A stretch of DNA of 64,000 bases, from IMG/VR virus record IMGVR_UViG_3300021519_000007, positions 1-64,000 of that record; one strand, given 5' to 3'. The translations under genes were made by a program, and so were the position numbers. Source of the stretch: a virus. The notes beneath the pieces were generated by a model, which worked only from the letters and a program-made list of their open reading frames with translations, did not search any database and was not told the origin of the DNA. Shown piece by piece: positions 33,799 through 42,715 of this stretch (its first letter is position 1; the number at the start of each line of letters is the position of its first letter).

Positions 33799-34857
33799 CT
33801 ACTTATTAAATGCGCGGTAAGCCTCTAAATTCCCTAGTAATCTTTTATCTTCTGGTGCATAAGATACTGCATTTTCTCCGTGCTTTTCCGCCTCTCCCAC
33901 CAATCCTAGATTATATGAGGACACAGCAGCCAGATCGTGAGGCAGAGAACCCCACGCTGGTTCCTCACAAAGATACTCCAATGGCTTCTCCGTGATCTCT
34001 AGGGCCCTCTTAGAAGCCGCTAGACAGGCCTCCCAGCGCATCTGGTCATGATAGTACAAAGACAACTCAACCCAGCCTTCGCGCCTCTCAGGGGCCTCTG
34101 CACACGCCCTAAGCAGCCACTGCTCTCTGTTCTGGGTTTCTATCTCTGCGATGTACCGCATCGACCTAGCGCGCTCTGGGGCCCACAGGGCGCGTGGCAG
34201 GCTTAGATGGCGCTTAAATTCTGCCAGCGCTTCGTCACGCCTTTGATAGAAGAAGAGTTCTCTAGCGTAATAAAATGCATTTCTATCATCGTCTGGGTCC
34301 TCTTCGACAGAGAGGGCCAGCAAGGGTAGGTAGGAGGATCGGGACTTTGTGTGGTCGGGGTGATGGTGAATCTCAATCTCCGAGTACCAGTTCTGAGTTT
34401 CATGTCCTGTTGTCGAACCAATTACCTCGTGAACGGGATGCTTCCACCTGTAGTTCTTACGGGCATGAATCTTGTCTCCGCCGTAAGTCAGCCCCTCAGA
34501 TCCGTCAGTGTTCCACGACCAGACATACTTGTAGCGGGGGCGTGTAACACCTTCAGCATGAGCCTTCTCAAGCCCCTCGCGCCATCCGGGCAGAAGAATC
34601 TCGTCGACATCAAGGGCGATACAATAGTCAAAGTCTTCGGGTATTGCATCAAGGGATGCATTGCGAGCAAGATCAAAACGCCAAGGATCAATCTTAATCT
34701 CAACAACTTCAGCACCGCACTCTTTTGCAAGAGCAACAGTGCTGTCAGTCGAGCCAGTATCGGCAAGCAGGACAAGGTCGGCGTCTTTTGCAGACTCGGT
34801 CCAGCGCTTTATGAACTGCTCTTCGTTCTTGGATATGTTATAGACAGCAACTTTCAT
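33799..34857 (-). CDS. Family 2 glycosyltransferase with TPR-like C-terminus
   Basis: A 352-residue protein. Residues 1-200 are a GT-A glycosyltransferase: VAVYNISKNEEQFIKRW, LADTGSTDST (nucleotide binding) and ALDVDEIL with the D83-x-D85 metal motif, followed by HPVHEV and a late acidic helix. Residues 215-350 form TPR-like helix pairs (EGWVELSLYYHDQMRWEACLAASKRALEI). Such enzymes transfer sugars to proteins or cell-surface acceptors. Sitting inside the virion structural operon it may glycosylate capsid or fibre proteins, or host surface, which is inference. The extended -10 at 34864-34869 is so close to the ATG that its transcript would be nearly leaderless. Confidence 0.88.
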   Translation of the reverse strand: MKVAVYNISKNEEQFIKRWTESAKDADLVLLADTGSTDSTVALAKECGAEVVEIKIDPWRFDLARNASLDAIPEDFDYCIALDVDEILLPGWREGLEKAHAEGVTRPRYKYVWSWNTDGSEGLTYGGDKIHARKNYRWKHPVHEVIGSTTGHETQNWYSEIEIHHHPDHTKSRSSYLPLLALSVEEDPDDDRNAFYYARELFFYQRRDEALAEFKRHLSLPRALWAPERARSMRYIAEIETQNREQWLLRACAEAPERREGWVELSLYYHDQMRWEACLAASKRALEITEKPLEYLCEEPAWGSLPHDLAAVSSYNLGLVGEAEKHGENAVSYAPEDKRLLGNLEAYRAFNK

Positions 34858-34863
34858 GCTGCT

Positions 34864-34872
34864 ATTATATCA
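34864..34872 (-). promoter_or_regulatory. Extended -10 just before glycosyltransferase start
   Basis: Minus-strand TGATATAAT (TGA 34872-34870, TATAAT 34869-34864) lies in the 17-base gap before the glycosyltransferase. Only six bases separate it from the ATG at 34857, so transcription starting about seven bases downstream would give a leaderless message, a mode common in actinobacteria. No clear -35 is seen. Confidence 0.5.
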
Positions 34873-34874
34873 AA

Positions 34875-36293
34875 CTATGCCGTGATTGCAGTGTATGTGT
34901 ACTTGATGAGTAGCGGGGAACCAACCGAGGCGGACGATGATGTGACGCTGAGGTCAACAGTACCCACGCCCATGTCGGCATCAATGGTGGCATCAATCGT
35001 GCTACCGACCTGAATGCGACCGTACTCTGTGATGTAAGCATTTGTTCCGTCTTGAATAATAAGAACCTCAGTAACCATGTAATCACTACCCTGCTGAAGG
35101 GTGATCATAAACTTGGCGGCACGAAGACCGTCGTCAAACGAACCAAACACCGTGGGCGATGTTGCTGTGACGCTGGCAGCACCGTCTGTTGATTCAATGA
35201 CGGTGTCGGTTAGCGTTACTGCTGTATCAGATAGGCGCTCTACGGCATTAATACTATAGGTAAGACCGCTGGTTAGGTCGATACCCGAATTGAACTGCCA
35301 GTATTGGCGGGGAGACTCGTTCTGCCAGAGGATTGAGTGGTCGGTGTCACCCTTGAGGACAATACCACCGCCATCAGCGGTTACATCAGACGCCGTCGCT
35401 GGCGCGACTGGAGTACCAAGTTCAATATTGATGTCGTTAACTGTAAGAGTTGTGGACTCAATAGTGGTTGTGGTGCCATGAACGGTAAGGTCACCACCAA
35501 CAACAAGATTTTGATTGACTGTCGTTGTGCTCGTGCCCGTTGTGGAACCAATTGAGATGTTGGTCGTTGAACCGGCGATACCATTTGTACCGATTTCAAC
35601 TGTCTTAGTTTCGGTATCGTCGGTTGCACCCGTGGCCAGATAGTAACTAGACGTGCCGGTTGATGCTGTCGCGATGTTTAGGTTCTGAGCCGCCGTAGCG
35701 TTGGCAATTGTTAGATTGGTTGAGGAAACAAAAGCCTCAAACGTTGCGTCACCATCAATAGAAACTTGGAACGTAGGCTCATAATTGAAGACAAGTTCGC
35801 CAGAAGAACCGGAGAAACCAGTTTCGTCGGAGATATTGCCAGCCAGTTCGGCAGATGTTGTTGCAGCAAAATCGCTTAGTTTGTTTGAAGTGGTAGCGAG
35901 TGTGCCAGTTGTCGGGAACGTGACCGTGGTGTCGCCAGTAAGAGTGAACGTCGCATCGAATGCGCCAGACAGTTCAAGTGCTCCGCCAAGGGTAATGGTG
36001 CTGGTTACCAGATTAGAAACGCCAGTACCACCATAATCGGCAGCAATGACATCGCCCTCCCATGCTCCAGTAAGCGTAGAATCGGTGTAAGCGATTGTCT
36101 TCGTGCCGGTGACCGCCCCAAGATAGATCTTGAGGTCGTCGTTATTGCGCCAGAGGTGACCCTCGGATGGAGCAGATGCGTCAGAAGACGAAGGGAAGGA
36201 AATAGACCCTGCGACACCAGCGGCGGCAAGTGTGGTTAGGCCACCAACTTGCAGGCCATTTTTTACAACGAAATCTTTATTGACGGTCGCCAT
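34875..36293 (-). CDS. Fibre-like virion structural protein
   Basis: A 472-residue protein starting ATVNKDFVVKNGLQVGG. It has the fibre-type phrases GHLWRNNDDLKIYLGAVTG, then beta-helical repeats, then NLVVGGDLTVHGTTTTIEST, TLTVNDINIELG and GGGIVLKGDTDHSILW. This combination is common in T4-like cyanophage and other environmental myovirus fibre proteins, where it forms elongated trimers. The C-terminal 110 residues (GSFDDGLRAAKFMITLQQGSDYMVTEVLIIQDG) are a compact beta domain. It follows a small collagen-like protein, so these two may form one appendage on head or neck. The exact location is unknown. Confidence 0.7.
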   Translation of the reverse strand: MATVNKDFVVKNGLQVGGLTTLAAAGVAGSISFPSSSDASAPSEGHLWRNNDDLKIYLGAVTGTKTIAYTDSTLTGAWEGDVIAADYGGTGVSNLVTSTITLGGALELSGAFDATFTLTGDTTVTFPTTGTLATTSNKLSDFAATTSAELAGNISDETGFSGSSGELVFNYEPTFQVSIDGDATFEAFVSSTNLTIANATAAQNLNIATASTGTSSYYLATGATDDTETKTVEIGTNGIAGSTTNISIGSTTGTSTTTVNQNLVVGGDLTVHGTTTTIESTTLTVNDINIELGTPVAPATASDVTADGGGIVLKGDTDHSILWQNESPRQYWQFNSGIDLTSGLTYSINAVERLSDTAVTLTDTVIESTDGAASVTATSPTVFGSFDDGLRAAKFMITLQQGSDYMVTEVLIIQDGTNAYITEYGRIQVGSTIDATIDADMGVGTVDLSVTSSSASVGSPLLIKYTYTAITA

Positions 36294-36300
36294 TGTTCTC

Positions 36301-36708
36301 CTAGAACTTGGTTCTTATTATTTTTATTTCTACCGGGTCTAACGATGAGGCGGTTAAACATTGTGCATACAGCACAATATCCGTTCCTACAATATCTGCG
36401 TAGAACATAACATCTAGTTCTCCAATACTTAAGGATGCGTACTCCACCCAATCTAAGTCTGTACCGTTATGAATTATCTTGAAGTCTGATGCTGTTCTAT
36501 CTGTTCCCCGGCTACATCTAATTACATAATTAGCCATCCCGTATAGCGTTCCATCTAGAATGTTTATTGCGTAGTTGACAGAAGACGTCAGATTGACCGT
36601 GAAGTTGTCTAGTCCACTGGGACCGGTCGGTCCGGTTACCAAAGGGCCTACCTCGCCCTGCGGTCCGGTCGGCCCCGTTGGTCCGTATTTTCTTTGGACG
36701 GCAGTCAT
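36301..36708 (-). CDS. Small collagen-like structural protein
   Basis: A 135-residue protein. Residues 8-33 are Gly-X-Y triplets ([21 protein letters not shown]), short compared with the other collagen-like genes. Residues 34-135 are a beta domain (NFTVNLTSSVNYAINILDGTLYG ... FKIIHNGTDLDWVEYASL). The stalk-plus-head layout suggests a small trimeric decoration or fibre. It sits between the connector-like and the 472-residue fibre gene. Confidence 0.7.
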   Translation of the reverse strand: MTAVQRKYGPTGPTGPQGEVGPLVTGPTGPSGLDNFTVNLTSSVNYAINILDGTLYGMANYVIRCSRGTDRTASDFKIIHNGTDLDWVEYASLSIGELDVMFYADIVGTDIVLYAQCLTASSLDPVEIKIIRTKF

Positions 36709-36720
36709 TCAACGACCACC

Positions 36721-37566
36721 TTAGTTGTAACCGCGACCCATGTAACGGGCGCGCATGGGCGCAGGAACAAGACGACCAGCCTTTGAGGAGACAAGAAGTT
36801 TGCTCTTGCCAAGACCGAAGTACTGGCGCTTCCATAGCGTTAAGACGCGACGGTATTGCTTGTCCTCAACTTCCAGAACCTTAAGCCAAGTTTCCTGATA
36901 TCTTCTTCTATCTAGATAACCGACAGGAGAATTGTCAACATCCGGCTGCTCGGAGTACGATCTCACAAGATGTCTGATTGTGGAAATCAAAATTCCATGA
37001 GACAATAGGGCGCCGCCGTTATGATCAAGTGGGAAACTGCTATCTGTGAATGCGGTAATCGGCTGCTGGACATTGATATCAAGCAAGACTTCTGGGACAA
37101 GGGATCTCATCTTCGACTTGTCAAAGCGAGCCATTGTCATGTCTCTCAGCCATGGGCCACCAATCTCAGAATCAAAACAATCCTCAAGTTTTCTCCAGGC
37201 CATATCAACCCACGGATCAATGGGGCTGGCACCAGTGGACTCAAATGGATCAATAGCGTCAAAGTCAACGATGATTGTTCGTCTCTCGCCGTTACTCAGA
37301 ACGAACTGGGCAGTTGCGAGATATTCTCCGGGCTCTGTTATCTGCGAAGAGTCAACTAGATACTGCGCATGGCCGTCGGCGACAACAGTCCCAGGATCGT
37401 TTGTAATAGCGGGGACGGTCTCAGATGGCTTCTTGATAGTGAAGAGGACTTGCCTAATGGCAGTCAGGGGAATTAGTGTCTCATCATCTGCTTCATATAT
37501 ATATGCTTCAAGAAGTGCGGTATCATTTATGAATACACGCTTTTGTCGCTCGTAGCCAAATGACAT
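36721..37566 (-). CDS. Head-tail connector or neck protein candidate
   Basis: A 281-residue protein. Residues 1-110 are an immunoglobulin-like beta domain (TALLEAYIYEADDETLIPL..., EYLATAQFVLSNGERRTIIVDFD). Residues 120-281 are mostly helical and end in a basic tail (VSSKAGRLVPAPMRARYMGRG). It is the third gene after the capsid protein, the usual region for neck proteins (T4 gp13/gp14 equivalents), and is isolated by a terminator immediately upstream at 37577-37611. The function is inferred from position and length. Confidence 0.55.
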   Translation of the reverse strand: MSFGYERQKRVFINDTALLEAYIYEADDETLIPLTAIRQVLFTIKKPSETVPAITNDPGTVVADGHAQYLVDSSQITEPGEYLATAQFVLSNGERRTIIVDFDAIDPFESTGASPIDPWVDMAWRKLEDCFDSEIGGPWLRDMTMARFDKSKMRSLVPEVLLDINVQQPITAFTDSSFPLDHNGGALLSHGILISTIRHLVRSYSEQPDVDNSPVGYLDRRRYQETWLKVLEVEDKQYRRVLTLWKRQYFGLGKSKLLVSSKAGRLVPAPMRARYMGRGYN

Positions 37567-37576
37567 CTCATATATT

Positions 37577-37611
37577 AATAGAAAGGGACCGCCTCAAAAA
37601 GAGGCGGCCCC
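37577..37611 (-). terminator. Intrinsic terminator before connector gene
   Basis: Minus-strand GGGGCCGCCTC, loop TTTTT, GAGGCGGTCCC form an 11-bp stem with one G-U, followed by TTTCTATT. It lies between the 162-residue head gene and the 281-residue gene. A TAATAT close to the next ATG could be a -10 for restarting transcription, but this is weak. Confidence 0.88.
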
Positions 37612-37624
37612 CAACTATTATTGC

Positions 37625-38113
37625 TTACCTTTTTTCTACGCCGCCAAAAACGGGGAGATCAGGTGATACAGCAGGGGCCGCGGGCTCTCCGGTGCGGTCT
37701 GCAGGAACTGGATTTTCCACGGTGCCAACGGCATTCGAACGCATGGGGTTCGTGTCGCCAGTGCGGATGTCATTCCAGGTAGATCTTTTCTCAGCATTGA
37801 CAAGCCCAACAGTTTTGGACTGGTCAGACATGCGCTCTAGTTTGAATGCCAAGTCGGTCTCCATGGCCGTCTTTGCGGCACGCTCACCGTACTGGATCTT
37901 CTTAGCCTCAGCAGACGAGATGATCTCAAACGATAGGCCTATGTTGCGGCCAAATGCTGGATGATCTGTGATATCAGCGGGTACTTCAACCCAATCACCG
38001 CTCTGTCCACGACGCTGGAGGGTGATGTGATACGGATCTTTGCTTGAACCAAAGCGCAGGTTCACGGGTACTGCATGAAGATTTCTAATAATCTTTTTTG
38101 TCTTGGTCGCCAT
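37625..38113 (-). CDS. Head-associated protein, capsid region
   Basis: A 162-residue protein. Residues 1-75 are a small beta domain (RNLHAVPVNLRFGSSKDPYHITLQRRGQSGDWVEVP) and residues 85-125 are helical. The last ~40 residues are proline-rich and disordered (ENPVPADRTGEPAAPAVSPD). It lies two genes after the capsid protein and between two terminators, so it may be made in high copy. A decoration or head-completion protein is possible, and no family was recognised. A seven-bp hairpin (38136-38153) lies in its leader. Confidence 0.55.
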   Translation of the reverse strand: MATKTKKIIRNLHAVPVNLRFGSSKDPYHITLQRRGQSGDWVEVPADITDHPAFGRNIGLSFEIISSAEAKKIQYGERAAKTAMETDLAFKLERMSDQSKTVGLVNAEKRSTWNDIRTGDTNPMRSNAVGTVENPVPADRTGEPAAPAVSPDLPVFGGVEKR

Positions 38114-38135
38114 GATGTTCTCCTAATGTGACTGC

Positions 38136-38153
38136 CCCTAGAGTATTCTAGGG
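38136..38153 (-). promoter_or_regulatory. Perfect hairpin in leader of head gene
   Basis: CCCTAGA and TCTAGGG pair perfectly around a four-base loop between the 90-residue gene and the start at 38113. There is no T-run on the minus strand after it, so it is not a classical terminator. It could protect or process the mRNA. Confidence 0.4.
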
Positions 38154-38183
38154 AGCATGGCTATTTTATTTTAGCAGATATTA

Positions 38184-38456
38184 CTATCTTCTAAATTCTT
38201 TATAGAGCATGTTGTTTAACTTTTGCAGTTCTGCACCGCTAAGTGTTTCAATTTTTTGCTGGATCTGGAGCATAAATTTACGCTTCATTGAAGCGTCTTG
38301 GGATTCCGGACTTTTATTATACGGACTATCGCCGTACCAGCCGCCTTCTCCCGGTGCCCACTCTCTGGGCCAGTCAGGATTTTTCAAGAGGGGGTGCTCT
38401 GCGGACTCTTTGTATTCAGACCATCGTTCATTTGCTGTTTCAAATTTGAATGGCAT
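38184..38456 (-). CDS. Small protein after capsid terminator
   Basis: A 90-residue protein from the ATG at 38456 (PFKFETANERWSEYKESAEHP). Upstream in-frame codons exist as far as 38504 but would overlap the capsid terminator, so the shorter start is chosen. It is rich in charged and aromatic residues, with a PEWAPGEGGWYGDSP-like middle and a C-terminal helix (FMLQIQQKIETLSGAELQKLNNMLYK). No family recognised. It lies in the head module, so a minor head role is possible. Confidence 0.6.
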   Translation of the reverse strand: MPFKFETANERWSEYKESAEHPLLKNPDWPREWAPGEGGWYGDSPYNKSPESQDASMKRKFMLQIQQKIETLSGAELQKLNNMLYKEFRR

Positions 38457-38483
38457 TATAACTATTAAGTTGAGTTGTCGACC

Positions 38484-38516
38484 AAAAGAAAAGGGCCGAG
38501 GCATAAGCCCCGACCC
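38484..38516 (-). terminator. Intrinsic terminator after major capsid gene
   Basis: Minus-strand GGGTCGGGGC, loop TTAT, GCCTCGGCCC give a ten-bp stem with two G-U pairs, then TTTTCTTTT. It lies 28 bases beyond the stop of the capsid gene. Confidence 0.9.
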
Positions 38517-38543
38517 TGTTCTCCGAACTCTGACTCGTAAAGA

Positions 38544-39599
38544 TTACGAGTAAAGACCGCGCTCTGCGATGTTGGTGATGACACCCGAGTTCTGATGCGC
38601 ATCCGACTTGAGGATACGAGCAAGACCACGAGCGTTAAGCACGAGCATGCCCACGAGTTCGTCCATGACGAAGCCCTTGTAGAACTGCTCGACCTGATGG
38701 TTCTCTTCCACGTCAAGAGAGTACATGACGGGGAAGACGCCGACATAATTCGGCTCAGCAGCAAGGAAGATCTCGCCCTGAGGAACAATGACTGACTTCA
38801 TGAGTTGGAACTCACCGAACTGGGTGATGGATTCGCCGTTGACGACCTTGTCCTTGAAGGCCCAACCCGTCATGTTGACGTCCCATGTGTAGAGGTCACG
38901 CATGTCCTGCGGATGCATGAGCATACGCTTAGCCTCTAGTTGTTCAATCTCGACCATCGAAACGGCAGAGTAGAAGTCCACTGGCTCAAGAGGAGAACCA
39001 GCACCGACAAGAACGGTCTTCTCTCTCTCGTAGCCGCCTGGACCCTGCGAGATGCCTGTCTGGACACCACCGACGGGGTTGAGGCCAGCCGTACCGTAAT
39101 CGGTAATGGCGGATTCTAGGAGCAGGATTAGACGATAATCTTCCTGCTTCTGGATGGCCTGACGCGATTCGTCCTGAGCGTACTCAATGGCGTTAACGCG
39201 TAGGTAGTAAAGATCTTCCTTACGCACACGCGGGAATGCCGCGATGCGGAAGAGGTTCGGGAAGGCTTGCTTGCCTTCAAAAACCTGAACCTTGACTTCG
39301 GCGTCTGTCTGGTTAAGGACATACGCCATGCCGAGATCGTCAAGGATGTCGTAAGGCATGAGGGGACCGCGTTCGAGAGTATCTTCGACGAGGACATTGC
39401 GGACAATGCCTTCGTAGCGAAGACGGATCTGGATTGGGCCGATCATACCTTGACCGATGCGTTGCATCGCGTTGGTCTTGTCAGCGAGAATCTGAGCGAG
39501 ACGTTCCTTCTTCTGCGAAGATGTCAACTTCGGAAGGTTCGCCAACTTCTGCTCGTATTCAGCACTGGAGACCGCTTTTCTGGCTGTTACTAGGCTCAT
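38544..39599 (-). CDS. Major capsid protein, HK97-like
   Basis: A 351-residue protein. After an N-terminal helical arm (SSQKKERLAQILADKTNAMQRIG) come features typical of myovirus HK97-fold capsids: an E-loop region around residues 55-80, a spine helix (RQAIQKQEDYRLILLLESAI) and a P-domain run (VSMVEIEQLEAKRMLMHPQDMRDLYTW). Near the end are VPQGEIFLAAEPNYVGVFPVM and FVMDELVGMLVLNARGLARI, a classic A-domain ending. Position after the protease and a decoration candidate, together with a strong terminator behind it, fits a very highly expressed gene. No delta-domain separate from the scaffold is visible, matching a scaffold supplied by the upstream protease fusion. Confidence 0.88.
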   Translation of the reverse strand: MSLVTARKAVSSAEYEQKLANLPKLTSSQKKERLAQILADKTNAMQRIGQGMIGPIQIRLRYEGIVRNVLVEDTLERGPLMPYDILDDLGMAYVLNQTDAEVKVQVFEGKQAFPNLFRIAAFPRVRKEDLYYLRVNAIEYAQDESRQAIQKQEDYRLILLLESAITDYGTAGLNPVGGVQTGISQGPGGYEREKTVLVGAGSPLEPVDFYSAVSMVEIEQLEAKRMLMHPQDMRDLYTWDVNMTGWAFKDKVVNGESITQFGEFQLMKSVIVPQGEIFLAAEPNYVGVFPVMYSLDVEENHQVEQFYKGFVMDELVGMLVLNARGLARILKSDAHQNSGVITNIAERGLYS

Positions 39600-39624
39600 A
39601 GTTAATTATATTCCTGTTCTTATA

Positions 39625-40224
39625 TTAGACGAGAAGTTCGATGATGATGGCTTTGTCTGAAAGGCGCTTGACTAGACGTGCTGTCGAGTTGTGCCAATCT
39701 ATGCCGGGACGAGCACTGTTGTCCCAGTAAAGGCGACCAGACTCTTCGTTACCGGTCATGTAGATCTCGTTCGACGCTGTGCCGTCTTCGTCTGCGGCTT
39801 CAGCGGAAAGACCGCTGTCGTCGAACACTGGGGCGAGGACTTCGTAGACCGAGCCAACACCGCGCCAGACACCGACTTCGGAACCGCCGGGGCGGGTACC
39901 GTCTGTGCCGATTTCATTTAGTTCGCCACCAACGAAGTTGGCAAAAAGACCGAATGCACGACGAGCGCCTTCTTGTGTGCCGTCGTCGTCGTTGTACTGT
40001 GCTGCGCACTGCGGGCGAACTGTCTCGCCAACGGTCTTTAGAGCAACCATACCGGGCCAAATTGCAGCCTTGCCAGCGTGATCAGAATCGTCAAACGGGT
40101 TGGTCTGTGTGCGGTCGAACGAGGGATCAAGCGCAACCGCGTAGGGGTAACCCTGTGTCTGAGCGTAAAGAGCGCGCAGAGTGCGACGGCGATTGACGTT
40201 TGCAAGATTTTGTAGTCTTAGCAT
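39625..40224 (-). CDS. Capsid decoration or head protein candidate
   Basis: A 199-residue protein between the protease-scaffold gene and the capsid gene. It begins with a basic helix (LRLQNLANVNRRRTLRALYAQ), then an acidic beta-rich body containing DPSFDRTQTNPFDDSDHAGKA, a segment GELNEIGTDGTRPGGSEVGVW and YEVLAPVFDDSGLSAEA. The location is the usual one for decoration proteins (lambda gpD-like), and the body is small and beta-rich as expected. Name by position, not by family match. Confidence 0.6.
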   Translation of the reverse strand: MLRLQNLANVNRRRTLRALYAQTQGYPYAVALDPSFDRTQTNPFDDSDHAGKAAIWPGMVALKTVGETVRPQCAAQYNDDDGTQEGARRAFGLFANFVGGELNEIGTDGTRPGGSEVGVWRGVGSVYEVLAPVFDDSGLSAEAADEDGTASNEIYMTGNEESGRLYWDNSARPGIDWHNSTARLVKRLSDKAIIIELLV

Positions 40225-40258
40225 GTTGGAATTATCTCCTGTTTTCTTTTATTTAAAC

Positions 40259-42715
40259 TTACATGAATAGGGATGAGTCATCGGTTTCTTCCGATGAAAC
40301 AACCGTTGAAGAATGTGTCTGGAAGTTGGCTGTCTTTAGTGAAGGAACACGACCGGCAACCTTTTTAGAGGCCGTACGGACCGAACTCTTCTTCACACGG
40401 ACTAGCGTCTCTTCGCGAGCATCTAGTTCCTGAGACGACTCCTTCTCTAGGGAAGCAGCCCGCTCGAACTTGTCACCCTCTTCGATGAGGCCAAGTTGAA
40501 TCTCGGTCTCAGCGATCTTGAGCGAACGGAAGATGTGTGAACGAACATCATCTTCACTTGAGAAGGCGGTGCCAATGGGACCACCAAGGCTGTTAGCGTT
40601 CTCACTTGTGATTGGGTCACCGACATGGAAGTCGTCTGAACCAAACGTTTTGGTGTGATCACCAACCTCTTCGAGAAGCGGTGCGTCAACGGAGACACGA
40701 TCCTGGGCTTCAGCACCAGGAGCAGTGACACCGCTTGCGGCGGCCTCCTTACGGGCCTTCTTGACGGCCTTAGTGTCGAAGAGCATCTCTTCTACAACAT
40801 CAAGAACGAGATCAGTACCAGCGGCATCGAGCATGGCCAGGACCTGGTTGCGCTTAATGCCAAGGACACCGGCCATCTTCTTAGATGCCTTTTCCTTCTT
40901 GTCCTTCTTTTCTTCCTTCTCGTCGTCCTTATCGTCGCACTTGCAGGGCTTCTTACCGCATTCCTTGCAGGTGTCGTCGTCTTCGTCGCTGGCGGCCGAC
41001 TTCTTCTTCTCGTCCTTCTCTTCTTTCTCTTCTTTTTCCTCAGACTCTTCGGACTTCTTGTTTTCGCCCTCTTCGTCTTCTTCCTTCATTTTCTTATCCT
41101 CCATCTTTTTCTTAATGAAATCAGGCATTTCGCCAGACTCATGTACGGAGGCAGCAACACCAATTGGGCCCTGACCAGCAGAGCCTACTTCGGAAGTAAC
41201 TGGATCCTCCTGACCTTCGTCAGGGAATGTCATTGTGGCGGGGGCAGGACCAGCGTCAACAGCCATCTCGGGATCTTGATGCTCGGTATGCCCATCGCTC
41301 CATACGGGCTCAGCAGCAGTCTTAGAGGACAGGTAGTCTTCTAGATTACTGAGGGCCTGACTGAGTTTGTCTTGTTCGCTCATATTTTGGATTTCCTTCG
41401 TATTCGATTCGACAGGTTTCTGTGGATTCTTCAGTGTTTTAGGGTTTACAACCTTATCGTTTGTAATACGATTGGGAGGTAGAGTTGGTTTTTCAACTCT
41501 TGTTAGCAGACCGGCGTCTTTAACAATTTCCCACTCGCTATTTACAACTTTTGTATTAGTATCTTTTACAGTAGCAAAAGTACCAATACCCGCACCGCCC
41601 CCACCAAATCCACCACCTGGATTGTCAAAGGCACTACCTGCGGACGGCCCGCCCTTAATAGCCGGGCTTGGAAGACCGGACGGGGAATTTGGAACCATTT
41701 CGCCAGAGTTTGGACCGGGAACCATATCCGGGTTTGGACTAAGTTCAGAAAGATTCTGACGAGCCTGATCTATATCTGGATCCGAGAGGCTTTGTGGCGG
41801 TTGATTCTCATCAAGATTTACATCGGCCGGTTGGTCGTAACCGCAGACCTCACACTGGCCGCTTGCCATATCGTTACCGCACTGAGGGCAGGGCTTCTCT
41901 TGGCGAAGCGTATCAACCTCATCGGGGACCTTCACTAGATCCGACTGTGGCGTCGTATCCTTTTTGGTTTCGGCGGGATGATGCTCATGGATGAGAGCGG
42001 TTTTCGCTTTTGAGATCTTGTCAAGCACTAAAGCGGTGCTGTCGGCAGGATCAAACACGTAGGAGATCTCAAAGAAGTGAACGTCGTAGCAGTCCTCGTA
42101 AGACTTACGACTGCTCCTGCTTCCCGTGCTGGACTCAAAAAAATCAAACGAAGCACCCTTGCTCTTAATATGGTCGCAATACTCTTGGACGCTTGTGGCC
42201 CAGTTGCTACAGATGTTGCACTGGGTGCGCTCGACGTTAGCGCCCATTGACACTGAGTCAATGTCACCAGAGATGATTGCCTGAGCCAGTTTGGGGAACT
42301 GACGAGCATCCGTCTCTAGCAGTAGTTCAATCCATGTTGGTGGCTTGTGGTTGTCGGGAGCGGTAGCATAGTAGGGATCGAGCGCTGATGCCTTCTGTAA
42401 ATCGTCATCAATATGAAGGCGGGCATCAACAACAACGCCACGAGCGCGGGTCGGGTCGCTGTTATTGTGGTCAACAAAGATAGGCTTGCCAATAAATGTG
42501 TTATATGCTTTTGCCAGTTCTTCTGAGGGCCATCCATCATTGTTTTTATTTACACGGCTAGAGATGGCCCGCACCTTGGTGTAGATGTAGCCGTCCTCTA
42601 GGCGGTAGTTGGTCTTGTCGCCGATAGAAGCAAACTTCTCAAGGCTGGCATTCTCAGTTCGGCTGGCGCTGGTTCTAAAGTCTAGAATTTCTGCTTTGGC
42701 AAATTTAGTAATCAT
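40259..42715 (-). CDS. Prohead protease fused to scaffold-like and zinc-ribbon regions
   Basis: Start taken at ATG 42715, which overlaps the previous stop as TAATG (818 residues). Residues 35-235 carry the phage maturation protease pattern: FVDHNNSDPTRARGVV with H83, and SGDIDSVSMGAN with S156, the His and Ser expected in herpesvirus-assemblin-like phage proteases. A Cys cluster (CNIC-x10-C) interrupts it. Around residue 285 is a zinc ribbon (CPQCGNDMASGQCEVCGYD). The middle third is low-complexity, acidic and lysine-rich (EEKEEKEEKDEKKKS) with CKECGKKPCKC, and the C-terminus is helical. A protease plus scaffold in one chain would be cleaved and released during capsid maturation. Confidence 0.8.
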   Translation of the reverse strand: MITKFAKAEILDFRTSASRTENASLEKFASIGDKTNYRLEDGYIYTKVRAISSRVNKNNDGWPSEELAKAYNTFIGKPIFVDHNNSDPTRARGVVVDARLHIDDDLQKASALDPYYATAPDNHKPPTWIELLLETDARQFPKLAQAIISGDIDSVSMGANVERTQCNICSNWATSVQEYCDHIKSKGASFDFFESSTGSRSSRKSYEDCYDVHFFEISYVFDPADSTALVLDKISKAKTALIHEHHPAETKKDTTPQSDLVKVPDEVDTLRQEKPCPQCGNDMASGQCEVCGYDQPADVNLDENQPPQSLSDPDIDQARQNLSELSPNPDMVPGPNSGEMVPNSPSGLPSPAIKGGPSAGSAFDNPGGGFGGGGAGIGTFATVKDTNTKVVNSEWEIVKDAGLLTRVEKPTLPPNRITNDKVVNPKTLKNPQKPVESNTKEIQNMSEQDKLSQALSNLEDYLSSKTAAEPVWSDGHTEHQDPEMAVDAGPAPATMTFPDEGQEDPVTSEVGSAGQGPIGVAASVHESGEMPDFIKKKMEDKKMKEEDEEGENKKSEESEEKEEKEEKDEKKKSAASDEDDDTCKECGKKPCKCDDKDDEKEEKKDKKEKASKKMAGVLGIKRNQVLAMLDAAGTDLVLDVVEEMLFDTKAVKKARKEAAASGVTAPGAEAQDRVSVDAPLLEEVGDHTKTFGSDDFHVGDPITSENANSLGGPIGTAFSSEDDVRSHIFRSLKIAETEIQLGLIEEGDKFERAASLEKESSQELDAREETLVRVKKSSVRTASKKVAGRVPSLKTANFQTHSSTVVSSEETDDSSLFM

